Positions 7,630 to 15,249 of a stretch of DNA of 16,871 nt are shown piece by piece. Within the stretch, counting starts at the first letter, position 1. Every line of letters begins with the position of its first letter. Under the pieces are notes generated by a model, which ran no database searches, was not told the DNA's origin, and saw nothing but the letters and a program-made list of their open reading frames with translations. A program made the translations under genes and the position numbers. The DNA lies in contig JAYEJJ010000131.1 in the NCBI GenBank assembly GCA_034660495.1, positions 1 to 16,871 of the forward strand, read 5' to 3'. This stretch comes from DATFJZ01 sp034660495 (lineage in GTDB: Bacteria; Desulfobacterota; Desulfobacteria; Desulfobacterales; Desulfobacteraceae).

Positions 7630-8447
7630 CTAACGATCCTCAGAACATGATTTTTTTCCAGACAGGCTTTTAATGCCTTTATGATTACCATAACTGCATC
7701 TTCTGTGTATACGGTATCACCCCCGAGTTTTTCCGCACATTCCTTCATCAGGGATCTGTTCCCCCTGTCCAGGTCCAGTTTGACTCTTATATAATCGGTT
7801 AAGGTAAAATAAACAAAGGCAGTCTGAACATCATCTGAATTGGCAATAAAAGACCTTGTTTTCAAGGGAAGCTTCTTTGCCAGAAACGCAACTGAATCCG
7901 CAATGTTTCCACATTTTTTTTCAGGTTTCCTCTCCAGAATAACAGGATGGTTTAAGGCAAGGTCTTCAGGGTCAGATTCCATGATCCCCATATATATAAT
8001 GGTTTCAAGCACGGCTTTCACAGACCGGTAGATATCTGGATCACTGCTTGCCCTTGGCCCGGCAATATTGATAACATCAATGGAATAATCTGCAACAAAG
8101 GAATTGACAATAATTGCCGCCTCAAATTCATCCATTTTCAAAAGATCTATATGGCAGCACGGCTTTTTCAACTTAGCCGCAAGATTCTGGGTTAAAAGAG
8201 ACCCTTTGGTGAGCCTGCCCCTTGAAATAATCAACGTCCCCCGGGAATCCAGGATATTCTGCTCTGTCCGCATGGGGTAACTGTCCGTGGGCATCTCATC
8301 CATGTGATATCTGTCGGAAAGTCTGCCGTCTTCGGCTTTTCTGCATGCCGGCACCCATCCACCATGAAACAGATTAAACTTGATTGCCGTATCCAGAGCG
8401 GCTCTGTCAGCCCCTGTCTGACCGCCTGAAATAATTTTTTTGATCAT
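7626..8447 (-). CDS. YpsA-like nucleotide-binding protein ('molybdenum carrier' family)
   Basis: A 273-residue cytoplasmic protein. Residues 1-155 match the circularly permuted YpsA / putative molybdenum-carrier family, a Rossmann-like fold of the TIR/SLOG group: SGGQTGADRAALDTA (7-21), GGWVPACRKAEDG, TLIISRGRLTKGS and VINIAGPRAS (about 125-134). Residues about 180-273 form a helical C-terminal region sometimes found behind this domain. The family is thought to bind nucleotides or derivatives; a molybdenum link is historical and unproven. The start at 8447 follows AGGTG by 7 bp; the upstream in-frame ATG at 8498 would overlap the ABC gene and lacks homology. It begins 23 bp after the ABC stop and ends in an ATGA overlap with the rhomboid gene. 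Confidence 0.85.
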   Translation of the reverse strand: MIKKIISGGQTGADRAALDTAIKFNLFHGGWVPACRKAEDGRLSDRYHMDEMPTDSYPMRTEQNILDSRGTLIISRGRLTKGSLLTQNLAAKLKKPCCHIDLLKMDEFEAAIIVNSFVADYSIDVINIAGPRASSDPDIYRSVKAVLETIIYMGIMESDPEDLALNHPVILERKPEKKCGNIADSVAFLAKKLPLKTRSFIANSDDVQTAFVYFTLTDYIRVKLDLDRGNRSLMKECAEKLGGDTVYTEDAVMVIIKALKACLEKNHVLRIVR

Positions 8448-8470
8448 AATTTTCACCTGCCGGTTTTGGG

Positions 8471-10576
8471 TTATGCCCGGGAAAAAGGATAGTGACACGC
8501 TGCATAATGATCTTTCTGAGACCTGGACATTGATTGTAGCACGGGTTCCTCATGTTTACAAACGTCTTGTGCATATGGGCATCTGGTGTGGAACCTGCAT
8601 CCTTTTGGGGGATTTTGAGGAGACGGTACCTCGCCGGACAATATAATCCTTTTTCTGGAAAGAGACAGATCCGGAACCGGGACTGCAGATAAAAGCGCCT
8701 TTGTATAGGGATGGGCCGGAAGGCTGTAAATTGTTTCTCCGTCTGCAATTTCAACAATTTTTCCCAGATACATAACGGCAATGCGGTCGGACATATGCCT
8801 TACCACAGCCAGATCATGGGAAATAAAGACATAGGTCAGCCCCATGTCCTTCTGCAGCCTGAGCAGCAGATTGATAATCTGGGACTGGATCGACACATCC
8901 AGGGCAGAAACCGGTTCATCACATATGATCACCTCAGGGTCCAGGGTGACTGCCCGGGCAATGCCGATGCGCTGACGCTGGCCCCCGCTGAACTCATGGG
9001 GATACTTTGTCAGTATGTTTTCTGACAACCCCACTTTTTCCAGGATATCTGAAATTTCTCTGTCCATATCCCTTTGTCTGATATTGTGAATCAGATATTT
9101 TTCCCTTAAAATCTCCTGAATGGTGTGTCTGGCATTAAGGGACTCAAAAGGGTCCTGAAAAATCATCTGCATGGTCAAACGAAGCCTTTTTAATTGTCTT
9201 CCCTTTATTGTCTTAAGGGAGTCCGCCTTGAACACTGCATCCCCGGCGGTTAACGGATAAAGCCCGAGAAGGCATCGGCCCAGGGTGGTTTTTCCGCATC
9301 CGGACTCGCCGACAAGGCCCAGGGTTTCGCCTTTTTTCACATCAAAGGAAACATCATCCACCGCGTAAACCCAGCCCCTGGGTCTCAATAAAATCCCGCC
9401 GTGCACTGGAAAATACTTTTTAAGATGTCTGACCCTGAGAATGACATCTGTTTGTTCGCGGGAAATAACATCCTGTTCCCGGGAAACGGCCTCTGAATTC
9501 TTCGTGGAAATGACATCTGGCGTTTCCCCGGTAAGGGCCTCTGAATTGTCACTTTCACAGGTGTTTCCGGGCTTTTGTTTGATTTTCCCGGCTTCTTTTC
9601 CGTCCAGAAAATGACAGGCCGCCCAGTGCCTGCGGCCAAGATCTTCCTCCTCTGGGGATGTTGCGAAACAGATCTTTTCTGCCAGAGCACATCTCTGGGA
9701 AAACCGGCATCCTTTGGGCATATTTTCAAGGGAAGGCACCATTCCCCGTATTGCGGGCAACCGGATTTTGGGCCGGGCAGCCAGAAAAGGCGATGATTTT
9801 AAAAGCCCTTTTGTATAGGGATGGGCCGGTGCTGAAAAAAGGTCTGTCACATCTGCCCTTTCCACCACCTTGCCTGCATACATGACAACGGCCCTGTCGC
9901 AGTTTTCTGCAATGACTCCGAGATCATGGGTAATCAGAATCACTGCCATGGAAAATCTGTTCTTTAAATCATTTATCAGCTCAAGAATCTGGGCCTGAAC
10001 CGTTACATCAAGAGCTGTGGTGGGTTCGTCTGCTATAAGAATATCAGGAGAAGCAGATAATGCCATGGCAATCATGACCCGCTGGCGCATTCCTCCGGAC
10101 AGCTGGTGGGGATAATTGTGAAGGATTTTACCGGGATCTGCAATCCCTACTTTTTCCAGCATGCCCATGGTGGAAGAATGGATTTCTCTTTTGTCCATTT
10201 CCGGAAAATGGAGCTGGTACATTTCTTTTAATTGTTTTCCGATTTTATGCACCGGATTCAGCGCTGTCATGGGTTCCTGAAAGATCATGGCAATTCTTTT
10301 CCCACGGATTCCATGCATTTTTTCCGGAGAAAAAGACAATAAATTTTCATTGTTAAAGGACACCACACCGGAGGCCACCCGGCCTGCAGGTTTGGGCAGA
10401 AGTCCCATGATCGACAGAGCCGTAACACTTTTTCCGCAGCCTGACTCCCCCACAATGCCCAGGGTTTTTCCCCTTTCCAGTTCAAAGCCAGCCCTGTCCA
10501 CCGCCTTTACCAGGCCCGATTCTGTTTCAAACACAGAGACCAGATCCTTAACCTTTAAAATCACATCCCGGCTCAT
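8471..10576 (-). CDS. Fused double ABC ATPase for peptide uptake (YejF/DppDF-like)
   Basis: A 701-residue cytoplasmic ATPase with two complete nucleotide-binding domains, as in YejF or GsiA. Domain 1: Walker A GESGCGKS (43-50), signature LSGGMRQR (159-166), Walker B ILIADEP (179-185), H-loop ITHDLG. Domain 2: GESGCGKT (423-430), FSGGQRQR (529-536), VIICDEP (549-555), FISHDLA. Each ends in the oligopeptide-transporter Cys cluster (C290, C296, C303, C321 and C660, C666, C673, C694), known in DppD to hold an Fe-S cluster. The linker has a 16-residue repeat starting at N344 and N360. Start 10576 is the first ATG after the binding-protein stop (16-bp gap); an ORF start at 10699 lies inside that gene. 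The two permeases expected between binding protein and ATPase are missing, so it must use permeases encoded elsewhere or be impaired. Confidence 0.92.
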   Translation of the reverse strand: MSRDVILKVKDLVSVFETESGLVKAVDRAGFELERGKTLGIVGESGCGKSVTALSIMGLLPKPAGRVASGVVSFNNENLLSFSPEKMHGIRGKRIAMIFQEPMTALNPVHKIGKQLKEMYQLHFPEMDKREIHSSTMGMLEKVGIADPGKILHNYPHQLSGGMRQRVMIAMALSASPDILIADEPTTALDVTVQAQILELINDLKNRFSMAVILITHDLGVIAENCDRAVVMYAGKVVERADVTDLFSAPAHPYTKGLLKSSPFLAARPKIRLPAIRGMVPSLENMPKGCRFSQRCALAEKICFATSPEEEDLGRRHWAACHFLDGKEAGKIKQKPGNTCESDNSEALTGETPDVISTKNSEAVSREQDVISREQTDVILRVRHLKKYFPVHGGILLRPRGWVYAVDDVSFDVKKGETLGLVGESGCGKTTLGRCLLGLYPLTAGDAVFKADSLKTIKGRQLKRLRLTMQMIFQDPFESLNARHTIQEILREKYLIHNIRQRDMDREISDILEKVGLSENILTKYPHEFSGGQRQRIGIARAVTLDPEVIICDEPVSALDVSIQSQIINLLLRLQKDMGLTYVFISHDLAVVRHMSDRIAVMYLGKIVEIADGETIYSLPAHPYTKALLSAVPVPDLSLSRKRIILSGEVPSPQNPPKGCRFHTRCPYAQDVCKHEEPVLQSMSRSQKDHYAACHYPFSRA
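9488..9547 (-). repeat. 48-bp-period repeat in the ABC interdomain linker
   Basis: GGCCTCTGAATT occurs at 9488-9499 and 9536-9547 exactly 48 bp apart. In protein it gives NSEALTGETPDVISTK followed by NSEAVSREQDVIS and a partial REQTDVIL. A short in-frame duplication built or lengthened the linker between the two ATPase domains. Confidence 0.55.
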
Positions 10577-10618
10577 AAGATCATGTCCCGGTTCACCGGG
10601 AAGCTCCCGGCTTATAAG
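10566..10618 (-). repeat. 39-bp-spaced direct repeat at the binding-protein/ATPase junction
   Basis: TCCCGGCTCATAAG (10566-10579) and TCCCGGCTTATAAG (10605-10618) match at 13 of 14 bases with a 39-bp period, a multiple of three. One copy contains the last codons of the binding protein; the other contains the ATG of the ATPase. The start codon differs from the corresponding bases of the other copy by one base. Confidence 0.5.
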
Positions 10619-12479
10619 TATCGTCAACGACCACCACAGGATCAAAAGAGGTGCCTTGGTCCATGGCCGCCCGGGTCTGCTGAAATAGTTCCTCATCAAA
10701 CCAGAAAAGCCCTCCAGTCATGGCGCCAAAGGGATCAAACAGGGAAAGGGATTTTTTTGTGCCGTGCCACTCAGGAAGCTGAAGCCACCGCCAATATCCC
10801 TGGCGGACATAGGGCACCATAAAGGTAGGCACAAAGGCACCTGTATCATGAATTTTTTTCTGGATTTCTACAGACAGTGCTTTTCTCTCCGCTTCATTGA
10901 GACTTGCCCTGTACTGGTCAATAAGAGAATCAAGTGCTGGATCATCTGTGTTTGTTATATTGTTGGTCTGGGTCTTATGGGCATTATCCGAATGCCAGGA
11001 CTGCCAGTAGGAAGGCCGAAGACTTGTGCTCCAGCCCATCCATGCCACATCATGTTTTTTTTCAAGGATTTTCTTAAATGCAGCAGTGCTGTCAAGTTTC
11101 TGAAGTTTAAGCTCAATACCCGCTTTTCTGGCCTCCTCCTTTAACACCACAAGCCTTGGGGTATGTTCTTCAAAGCCATACACCACTTCAACACTGAACC
11201 GCTGCCCCTCCCTCTGCCATATTCCGTCCTCTCCCCTGTGCCATCCTGCCCGGGTCATCAAAGAATCAACCTTTTCCAGGCTGAACTCCCTGGGCCGGAT
11301 ATCCCTGTTTGTGTAACCGCCATAGCCGACATAGGCCTGAGCCAGCCGGAAATAATCACCGCGCAGCACCTTTTGAATCACCTTGTCAATATTCATGCCA
11401 TGGGCAAAGGCATACCGCACCCGTTTATCTGAAAAAACCGCCTTGTCCAGATTGGGCCACATACCCAGGGCTGAGCGCTGGGTATCATTAAAGAACCATA
11501 TCTTATTGACATAGCCTTTGTTAAAAACCGCTGTGTCGGATCTATTGTACCAGTACTTGGGCATGGTCAAAGGGAATACATCGACCTTACCCTTTTTGAA
11601 GTACTCCCATACCATATTGTAATCCCTGACAACGGTAAAAATAACCCGGTCCACATTAAATCTGTTCTGAAAAAAAAGCAGGTTCTGTGCCCACCAGTTT
11701 TTCTTTCTTTTAAATTTAATATATTTTCCCTTTTTAAAATCAGAGATCTGATAGGGGCCGGTATTGGGCACCATCACCCAGTTGTACTTCTGAACAAAAT
11801 CGCTGCCCAGTCTGTCAATATCTCCGTAAAAATGCTCAGGTGTGGGGGCGATCCCCACTTTCATATACAGATCAGGCTGGGCTTTGGTGCTTTTAACGGC
11901 AAGGGTGTGTTCATCATACACCACCACCTTGTCTATCTCCTTTGTATAATAGTCATTATACCAGGGAGCAAGAATGCTCGAAGAGCGCATAAATTTAATG
12001 GTAAAGGCAAAATCCCAGGCAGTTACAGGCACATTGTCAGACCATACCGCGTCTTTGTTCAATTTAAAATACATGGTTTTTTTATCATCGCCAAAGGCCC
12101 AGTGGGTGGCAATTTCCGGAATAATACGCCCTGTGTTGGGATGGATATTGATAAGCGAGAGTTGATTGTCCAGGATGGCGCTTCTGAAACTGCCGTTGGA
12201 ATCCGGTCCCACCGTTCGAAAAGTCATGGGAAAACTCATCACAGAGGTATGAAGGGCTCCCCCTTTAACTGCTTGTTCAGAAGCAAAAACAGGATCTGTC
12301 TCATTGGTAAGCCAGTTGATGCCCTCGGGCAGTACTGCTGTAATTGTTTTTTCGGACAATTCCTGTTTTTCAGCTGTTTTGGATTGTTTTTTTTTCCTTT
12401 GTTTTTCATCATTGCTGCCCGAACAGCCGGACAACAGAAAAACCACCAGGCATAAGATCAGGCATATTTTTTTTTGCAT
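10593..12479 (-). CDS. YejA-like peptide-binding lipoprotein
   Basis: A 628-residue extracytoplasmic solute-binding protein of the peptide/microcin C (DppA/OppA, SBP_bac_5) group, most like YejA. The lipoprotein signal ends LLSGC (lipidated Cys19), followed by Ser20, which predicts outer-membrane sorting by the Asp+2 rule. Next is a charged linker rich in Lys and Gln, then family motifs: EGINWLTNETDPVFASEQA, GRIIPEIATHWAFGDDKKTMYFKL, AVWSDNVPVTAWDF, DKRVRYAFAHGMNIDKVIQKV and PSYWQSWHSDNA. The start at 12479 has GGAG 6 bp upstream and begins a proper signal sequence; an earlier start at 12698 would precede it with non-homologous residues. It heads the five-gene minus-strand run, 16 bp before the ATPase. 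Substrate is probably oligopeptides or peptide antibiotics, inferred from family. Confidence 0.9.
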   Translation of the reverse strand: MQKKICLILCLVVFLLSGCSGSNDEKQRKKKQSKTAEKQELSEKTITAVLPEGINWLTNETDPVFASEQAVKGGALHTSVMSFPMTFRTVGPDSNGSFRSAILDNQLSLINIHPNTGRIIPEIATHWAFGDDKKTMYFKLNKDAVWSDNVPVTAWDFAFTIKFMRSSSILAPWYNDYYTKEIDKVVVYDEHTLAVKSTKAQPDLYMKVGIAPTPEHFYGDIDRLGSDFVQKYNWVMVPNTGPYQISDFKKGKYIKFKRKKNWWAQNLLFFQNRFNVDRVIFTVVRDYNMVWEYFKKGKVDVFPLTMPKYWYNRSDTAVFNKGYVNKIWFFNDTQRSALGMWPNLDKAVFSDKRVRYAFAHGMNIDKVIQKVLRGDYFRLAQAYVGYGGYTNRDIRPREFSLEKVDSLMTRAGWHRGEDGIWQREGQRFSVEVVYGFEEHTPRLVVLKEEARKAGIELKLQKLDSTAAFKKILEKKHDVAWMGWSTSLRPSYWQSWHSDNAHKTQTNNITNTDDPALDSLIDQYRASLNEAERKALSVEIQKKIHDTGAFVPTFMVPYVRQGYWRWLQLPEWHGTKKSLSLFDPFGAMTGGLFWFDEELFQQTRAAMDQGTSFDPVVVVDDTYKPGASR

Positions 12480-12539
12480 TGTATCTCCATAAAATAATGT
12501 AACATTTATCTTTGTTTCGGCCAAAGGGATCAGGCTTTT

Positions 12540-12579
12540 CTTATACGTCCTTATCAAGCTATAAAACAAATACGTATAA
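12540..12579 (-). promoter_or_regulatory. Candidate promoter with 8-bp inverted repeat for the five-gene run
   Basis: On the minus strand TTGTTT (12569-12564), an 18-bp spacer and TATAAG (12545-12540) make a sigma-70-like promoter about 60 bp before the binding-protein start. Overlapping it, TTATACGT (12541-12548) and ACGTATAA (12572-12579) form a perfect 8-bp inverted repeat, placed well for an operator. Confidence 0.35.
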
Positions 12580-12649
12580 AACTCGATCATCAAGTTTTTT
12601 GAAAAGCACCGCCCCCAGCGCTTACCTGTCAGGAACATTGAAAACCAAA
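12580..12649 (+). repeat. Two-part dispersed repeat, copy A
   Basis: The head (12580-12600, AACTCGATCATC then GTTTTTT) matches 15250-15270 at 18 of 21 bases. The tail (12611-12649, starting GCCCCCAGCG and containing TTACCTGTCAGGAAC) matches 15383-15421 at 36 of 39 bases in the same orientation. Here head and tail are 10 bp apart; in copy B they are 112 bp apart. No reading frame explains the conservation. Confidence 0.7.
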
Positions 12650-12808
12650 ATGGACCAATAATATCGTGATGTATAGCATCAGAAAAACTGCATATCAAGC
12701 CTTACCTTATACACTGCTTTAAAAATCCAGAACCTGGTGCGACAGAAAACCTGAAAAGGCCGTTCCTTGTTTCTTATAGACCACATGTCCAGGCGGACAC
12801 AACAAAGC

Positions 12809-12864
12809 ATGAAAGCTGTTAGCTTTTAGCTGAGTACTGATGGCTGACGGCTGATGGCTTTCAT
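12809..12864. repeat. GGCTGA-type short repeats inside an inverted repeat
   Basis: ATGAAAGC (12809-12816) and GCTTTCAT (12857-12864) are perfect 8-bp arms. Between them lie degenerate units of the type AGCTGA, GGCTGA, GGCTGA (TTAGCTTTTAGCTGAG, then CTGATGGCTGACGGCTGATG). It resembles the short noncoding repeat patches found between genes of many bacteria and lies upstream of motA. Confidence 0.5.
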
Positions 12865-12888
12865 ATAAAAAAAGCACAGGATCAGACC

Positions 12889-12917
12889 TTGACGGCGGGG
12901 CTGTAATAGGTTAAAAA
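12889..12917 (+). promoter_or_regulatory. Candidate sigma-70 promoter for motAB-pilZ-acyP
   Basis: TTGACG (12889-12894), a 17-bp spacer and TAAAAA (12912-12917) lie about 110 bp before the motA start. No convincing sigma-28 or sigma-54 promoter is seen. The -10 match is weak. Confidence 0.3.
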
Positions 12918-13025
12918 ATTAAAAACAAAACTTTTTACTCCTGCAATAATAATGGATATCATACTGTCCACTGATTTCAATCAGCAGACCTTAACCTTGC
13001 ATGATAAAAAAACAGGAACAACCAA

Positions 13026-13805
13026 ATGGACATGGCATCTCTTTCCGGTATTATCGCAGGTATCTCCCTGATTGTAAGTGCAATTTTCATGGGCGGGGAC
13101 ATACACAACTTCATCAATATTCCGGGAATCATGATAGTGGGAGGAGGCACCCTTGCCACCACTCTTTTAACCTTTCAATTCAGGGACGTGACGGCTTCCT
13201 TTAAAGCCGCCTATTTTGTTTTTACCAAGGAAAAAGAAGATTCTAACCAGGCCGTGGCCACAATGATCAAATTATGCCATATCAGCCGGAAACAGGGGCT
13301 TCTTGAACTTAGCAAGGTAAAAACCAATTCCATGTTTCTAAAAAAAGCCTGTGGACTGATATCTGATGGTTCTACTGAAGATGTAATCCGGGCTGCATTG
13401 ACAACGGAAATTGAATCTCTAAAAATGCGGCATTTTATTGTTCAGGATGTATTTAAAAAAATGGGCACATACTCTCCTGCCTTTGGCATGCTGGGCACCC
13501 TGGTCGGTCTTGTGCAGATGCTCAGCCAGCTCCAGGAACCCTCAAACATCGGTCCTGCCATGGCAACTGCATTGTTAACCACATTTTACGGCTCCCTTTT
13601 GTCCACTCTTTTTTTTCTTCCCATTGCCGGAAAACTCAAGGCCAGAACTGTGATGGAGGTGATCAACCTTGAAATCATGCTGGAAGGCTCTATTTCAATT
13701 CTGGAAAGCAACAATCCAGTTATTATTTATGAAAAACTATCCTCGTTTATCTCAGCCAGGAAGAGAAGGCCGTTAAAAGAAATGAACTTAAAGGCCAAAA
13801 AATGA
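13026..13805 (+). CDS. motA: Flagellar motor stator protein MotA (PomA-like)
   Basis: A 259-residue stator subunit, close in length to the short MotA/PomA type. Four membrane segments are seen: about 4-22, 31-50, 149-168 and 179-200. Between the second and third lies the cytoplasmic torque loop (HISRKQGLLELSK, about 85-97). The essential prolines are present in YSPAFGMLGTLVGL (Pro151) and FFLPIAGKL (Pro199). It forms the ion-driven stator with MotB around the flagellar motor. AGGA lies 8 bp before the ATG. The stop overlaps the motB start as ATGA, so the two are made in fixed ratio. Whether protons or sodium drive it cannot be settled from the sequence. Confidence 0.95.
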   Translation: MDMASLSGIIAGISLIVSAIFMGGDIHNFINIPGIMIVGGGTLATTLLTFQFRDVTASFKAAYFVFTKEKEDSNQAVATMIKLCHISRKQGLLELSKVKTNSMFLKKACGLISDGSTEDVIRAALTTEIESLKMRHFIVQDVFKKMGTYSPAFGMLGTLVGLVQMLSQLQEPSNIGPAMATALLTTFYGSLLSTLFFLPIAGKLKARTVMEVINLEIMLEGSISILESNNPVIIYEKLSSFISARKRRPLKEMNLKAKK

Positions 13806-14536
13806 AGCAGACCAAAATTTCAGATTCCCTTGTCTCCAAGGATGATTCAGGGGAATGGCTTGTCACCTATGCTGATCTTATGACACTGCTCCTGGTGTTC
13901 TTTGTTCTGCTTTATTCTTTGAAATCCTTTGAACAGGAAAAATTTAAATCCGCTGTTGAAACCATAAAAACGCAGATGGAGAAAAATGTCGCTTTAACGG
14001 GGCTGATGGAGCTTATGGAAATACCGGAATCCTTTGATTCAAAGATCACCATTGAGGATGTCACCGGGCTTCATTCCCTGGAAAAAACAATCGTTGACGA
14101 TATAAATGAATTTGTCCAGAAAAAAGACCTTGAAAAAGATATCGGGGTGTCTGTGCTGGAAAACAAAATTATTGTCCGGGTCAAGGGAAAAGCGCTCTTT
14201 CAATCCGGGGCAACTGACTTAAACCCCAATGCCATCCCTATTTTTGATGAAATTGTTAAACTCATTTTTGACTATCCTCTCTACAACATAAATATAAAAG
14301 GCCATACTGACAATATCCCTATTTCAACAGAGAAATTTCCATCCAACTGGGAATTGTCAGCTATCCGCGCCACAACAGTATTAAAATATTTTATTAAACG
14401 GGGAATCAGACCGGAAAGACTGACAGCAACAGGATACGGTGAAATCATGCCCCTTGTTCCCAATACGTCTCCCGGGAACAGAGCCATCAACAGGAGGGTT
14501 GAATTTGTGCTGGAAAAAACCGCTGCACCAAGATAA
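13802..14536 (+). CDS. motB: Flagellar motor stator protein MotB
   Basis: A 244-residue stator subunit. A single membrane segment (about 19-40) carries the ion-binding Asp25 in WLVTYADLMTLLLVFFVLLYS. A linker follows that would hold the plug helix, then the OmpA-like peptidoglycan-binding domain (about 125-240): GHTDNIPI, NWELSAIRATTVLKYF, GYGEIMPLVPN and NRAINRRVEF. It anchors the MotA ring to the cell wall. The gene overlaps motA by 4 bp, and the last 32 bp appear to contain the start of the PilZ gene. Confidence 0.95.
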   Translation: MKQTKISDSLVSKDDSGEWLVTYADLMTLLLVFFVLLYSLKSFEQEKFKSAVETIKTQMEKNVALTGLMELMEIPESFDSKITIEDVTGLHSLEKTIVDDINEFVQKKDLEKDIGVSVLENKIIVRVKGKALFQSGATDLNPNAIPIFDEIVKLIFDYPLYNINIKGHTDNIPISTEKFPSNWELSAIRATTVLKYFIKRGIRPERLTATGYGEIMPLVPNTSPGNRAINRRVEFVLEKTAAPR

Positions 14537-14933
14537 TAAAACCACACTGGAAAGCCCGACCTCAGACAAACGCAGTGCCTACAGGTACAGAGCAGATTGT
14601 TCCGACTGCCTTGAAGTGATGTTCCTGGGTAAAAAATTACCCCTTTTTGATATCAGCGCCGGCGGTATTTCTTTTTTTAATCAGGGTTTTTCTGTGAATG
14701 ACACGGATGTGGTCTACTTTGATCTGAACCTTCCCTTTATGAAAAAAGTGCCTGTTTTTTCCTGCAGGCTGAAAATAATCAGCATTGATGAAAACAATCT
14801 CTGTCATCTGGAATTCTCAGGAATCAGTGAGACTGAAGAAGAGATCATTCACCTTTATGTGCTTAAACAGCAGGAAAAACAGCTGAAAAAAATAAAAAAA
14901 GACCAACAGAAAAAAAGGAGGGCTGATGTCTGA
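14505..14933 (+). CDS. PilZ-domain protein (likely c-di-GMP-binding)
   Basis: A PilZ domain follows motB. With a TTG start at 14505 the protein has 142 residues. The c-di-GMP signature is complete: RxxxR as R23-SAY-R27 and DxSxxG as D49-ISAG-G54. The C-terminal 25 residues are Lys/Gln-rich and charged. The open frame begins at an ATG at 14439 deep inside motB, but only the TTG at 14505 has a strong ribosome binding site (AGGAGG ending 7 bp before it). That AGGAGG also encodes the conserved NRRVEF of MotB, so it may be coincidence and the start is uncertain. Coupling to motAB suggests a motor brake or stator regulator, in the manner of YcgR or FlgZ, though it lacks the YcgR N-terminal domain. 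It overlaps acyP by 8 bp. Confidence 0.8.
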   Translation: MCWKKPLHQDNKTTLESPTSDKRSAYRYRADCSDCLEVMFLGKKLPLFDISAGGISFFNQGFSVNDTDVVYFDLNLPFMKKVPVFSCRLKIISIDENNLCHLEFSGISETEEEIIHLYVLKQQEKQLKKIKKDQQKKRRADV

Positions 14934-15207
14934 AAAAGTACAGTATCATGTGATTGTCTACGGAAAGGTTCAAGGGGTTTTTTTCAGGGCTGAAACCAGC
15001 AGAGCGGCCCAGAAACTTAATATAACCGGATGGGTCAGGAACCTGGCCAATGGAACCGTTGAGACGTTTATTGAAGGGGATGAAACAGATATCCATAAAA
15101 TGATACAATGGCTTAAAAAAGGCTCCCCCCTGTCTTCAGTTTCAAAGATTGACCTGCAGAAATCCCCTTCCTGTTCCGATTTTACCTCATTTAAAATAAC
15201 CGGCTGA
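14926..15207 (+). CDS. acyP: Acylphosphatase
   Basis: A 93-residue cytoplasmic enzyme that hydrolyses the carboxyl-phosphate bond of acyl phosphates such as acetyl phosphate. The phosphate-binding loop GKVQGVFFRAET carries the catalytic Arg21, and GWVRNLANGTVE carries Asn39, the residue that positions the water. VETFIEGDE is the following conserved strand. The length is normal. AGGAGGG lies just before the ATG, which overlaps the PilZ stop (ATGTCTGA). It is the last gene of the stator run. The reason for pairing it with stator genes is unclear; acetyl phosphate signalling would be one speculation. Confidence 0.95.
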   Translation: MSEKVQYHVIVYGKVQGVFFRAETSRAAQKLNITGWVRNLANGTVETFIEGDETDIHKMIQWLKKGSPLSSVSKIDLQKSPSCSDFTSFKITG

Positions 15208-15214
15208 TTTTTTG

Positions 15215-15241
15215 GGGGGCAGGCCGGCGTTGTCTGCCCCC
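15215..15241. other. GC-rich stem-loop after acyP
   Basis: GGGGGCAG (15215-15222) pairs with CTGCCCCC (15234-15241) around an 11-nt loop, 8 bp after the acyP stop. The T run precedes the stem instead of following it, so it does not fit a standard rho-independent terminator, but its place suggests mRNA 3'-end protection or termination. Confidence 0.4.
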
Positions 15242-15249
15242 TCTGCTGT

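Noticed and set aside
8701..9835. Identical 20-base stretches near 8700 and 9810 as a mobile repeat
   Set aside because: They encode the same conserved AHPYTK segment in the two homologous ATPase domains, so ordinary domain homology explains them.
10577..10699. ATPase start at 10699
   Set aside because: That stretch lies largely inside the end of the binding-protein gene and has no ABC homology; the first ATG after its stop is at 10576.
12480..12698. N-terminal extension of the binding protein to a start at 12698
   Set aside because: It would put 73 unrelated residues before a clear lipoprotein signal peptide, and the ATG at 12479 has its own GGAG.
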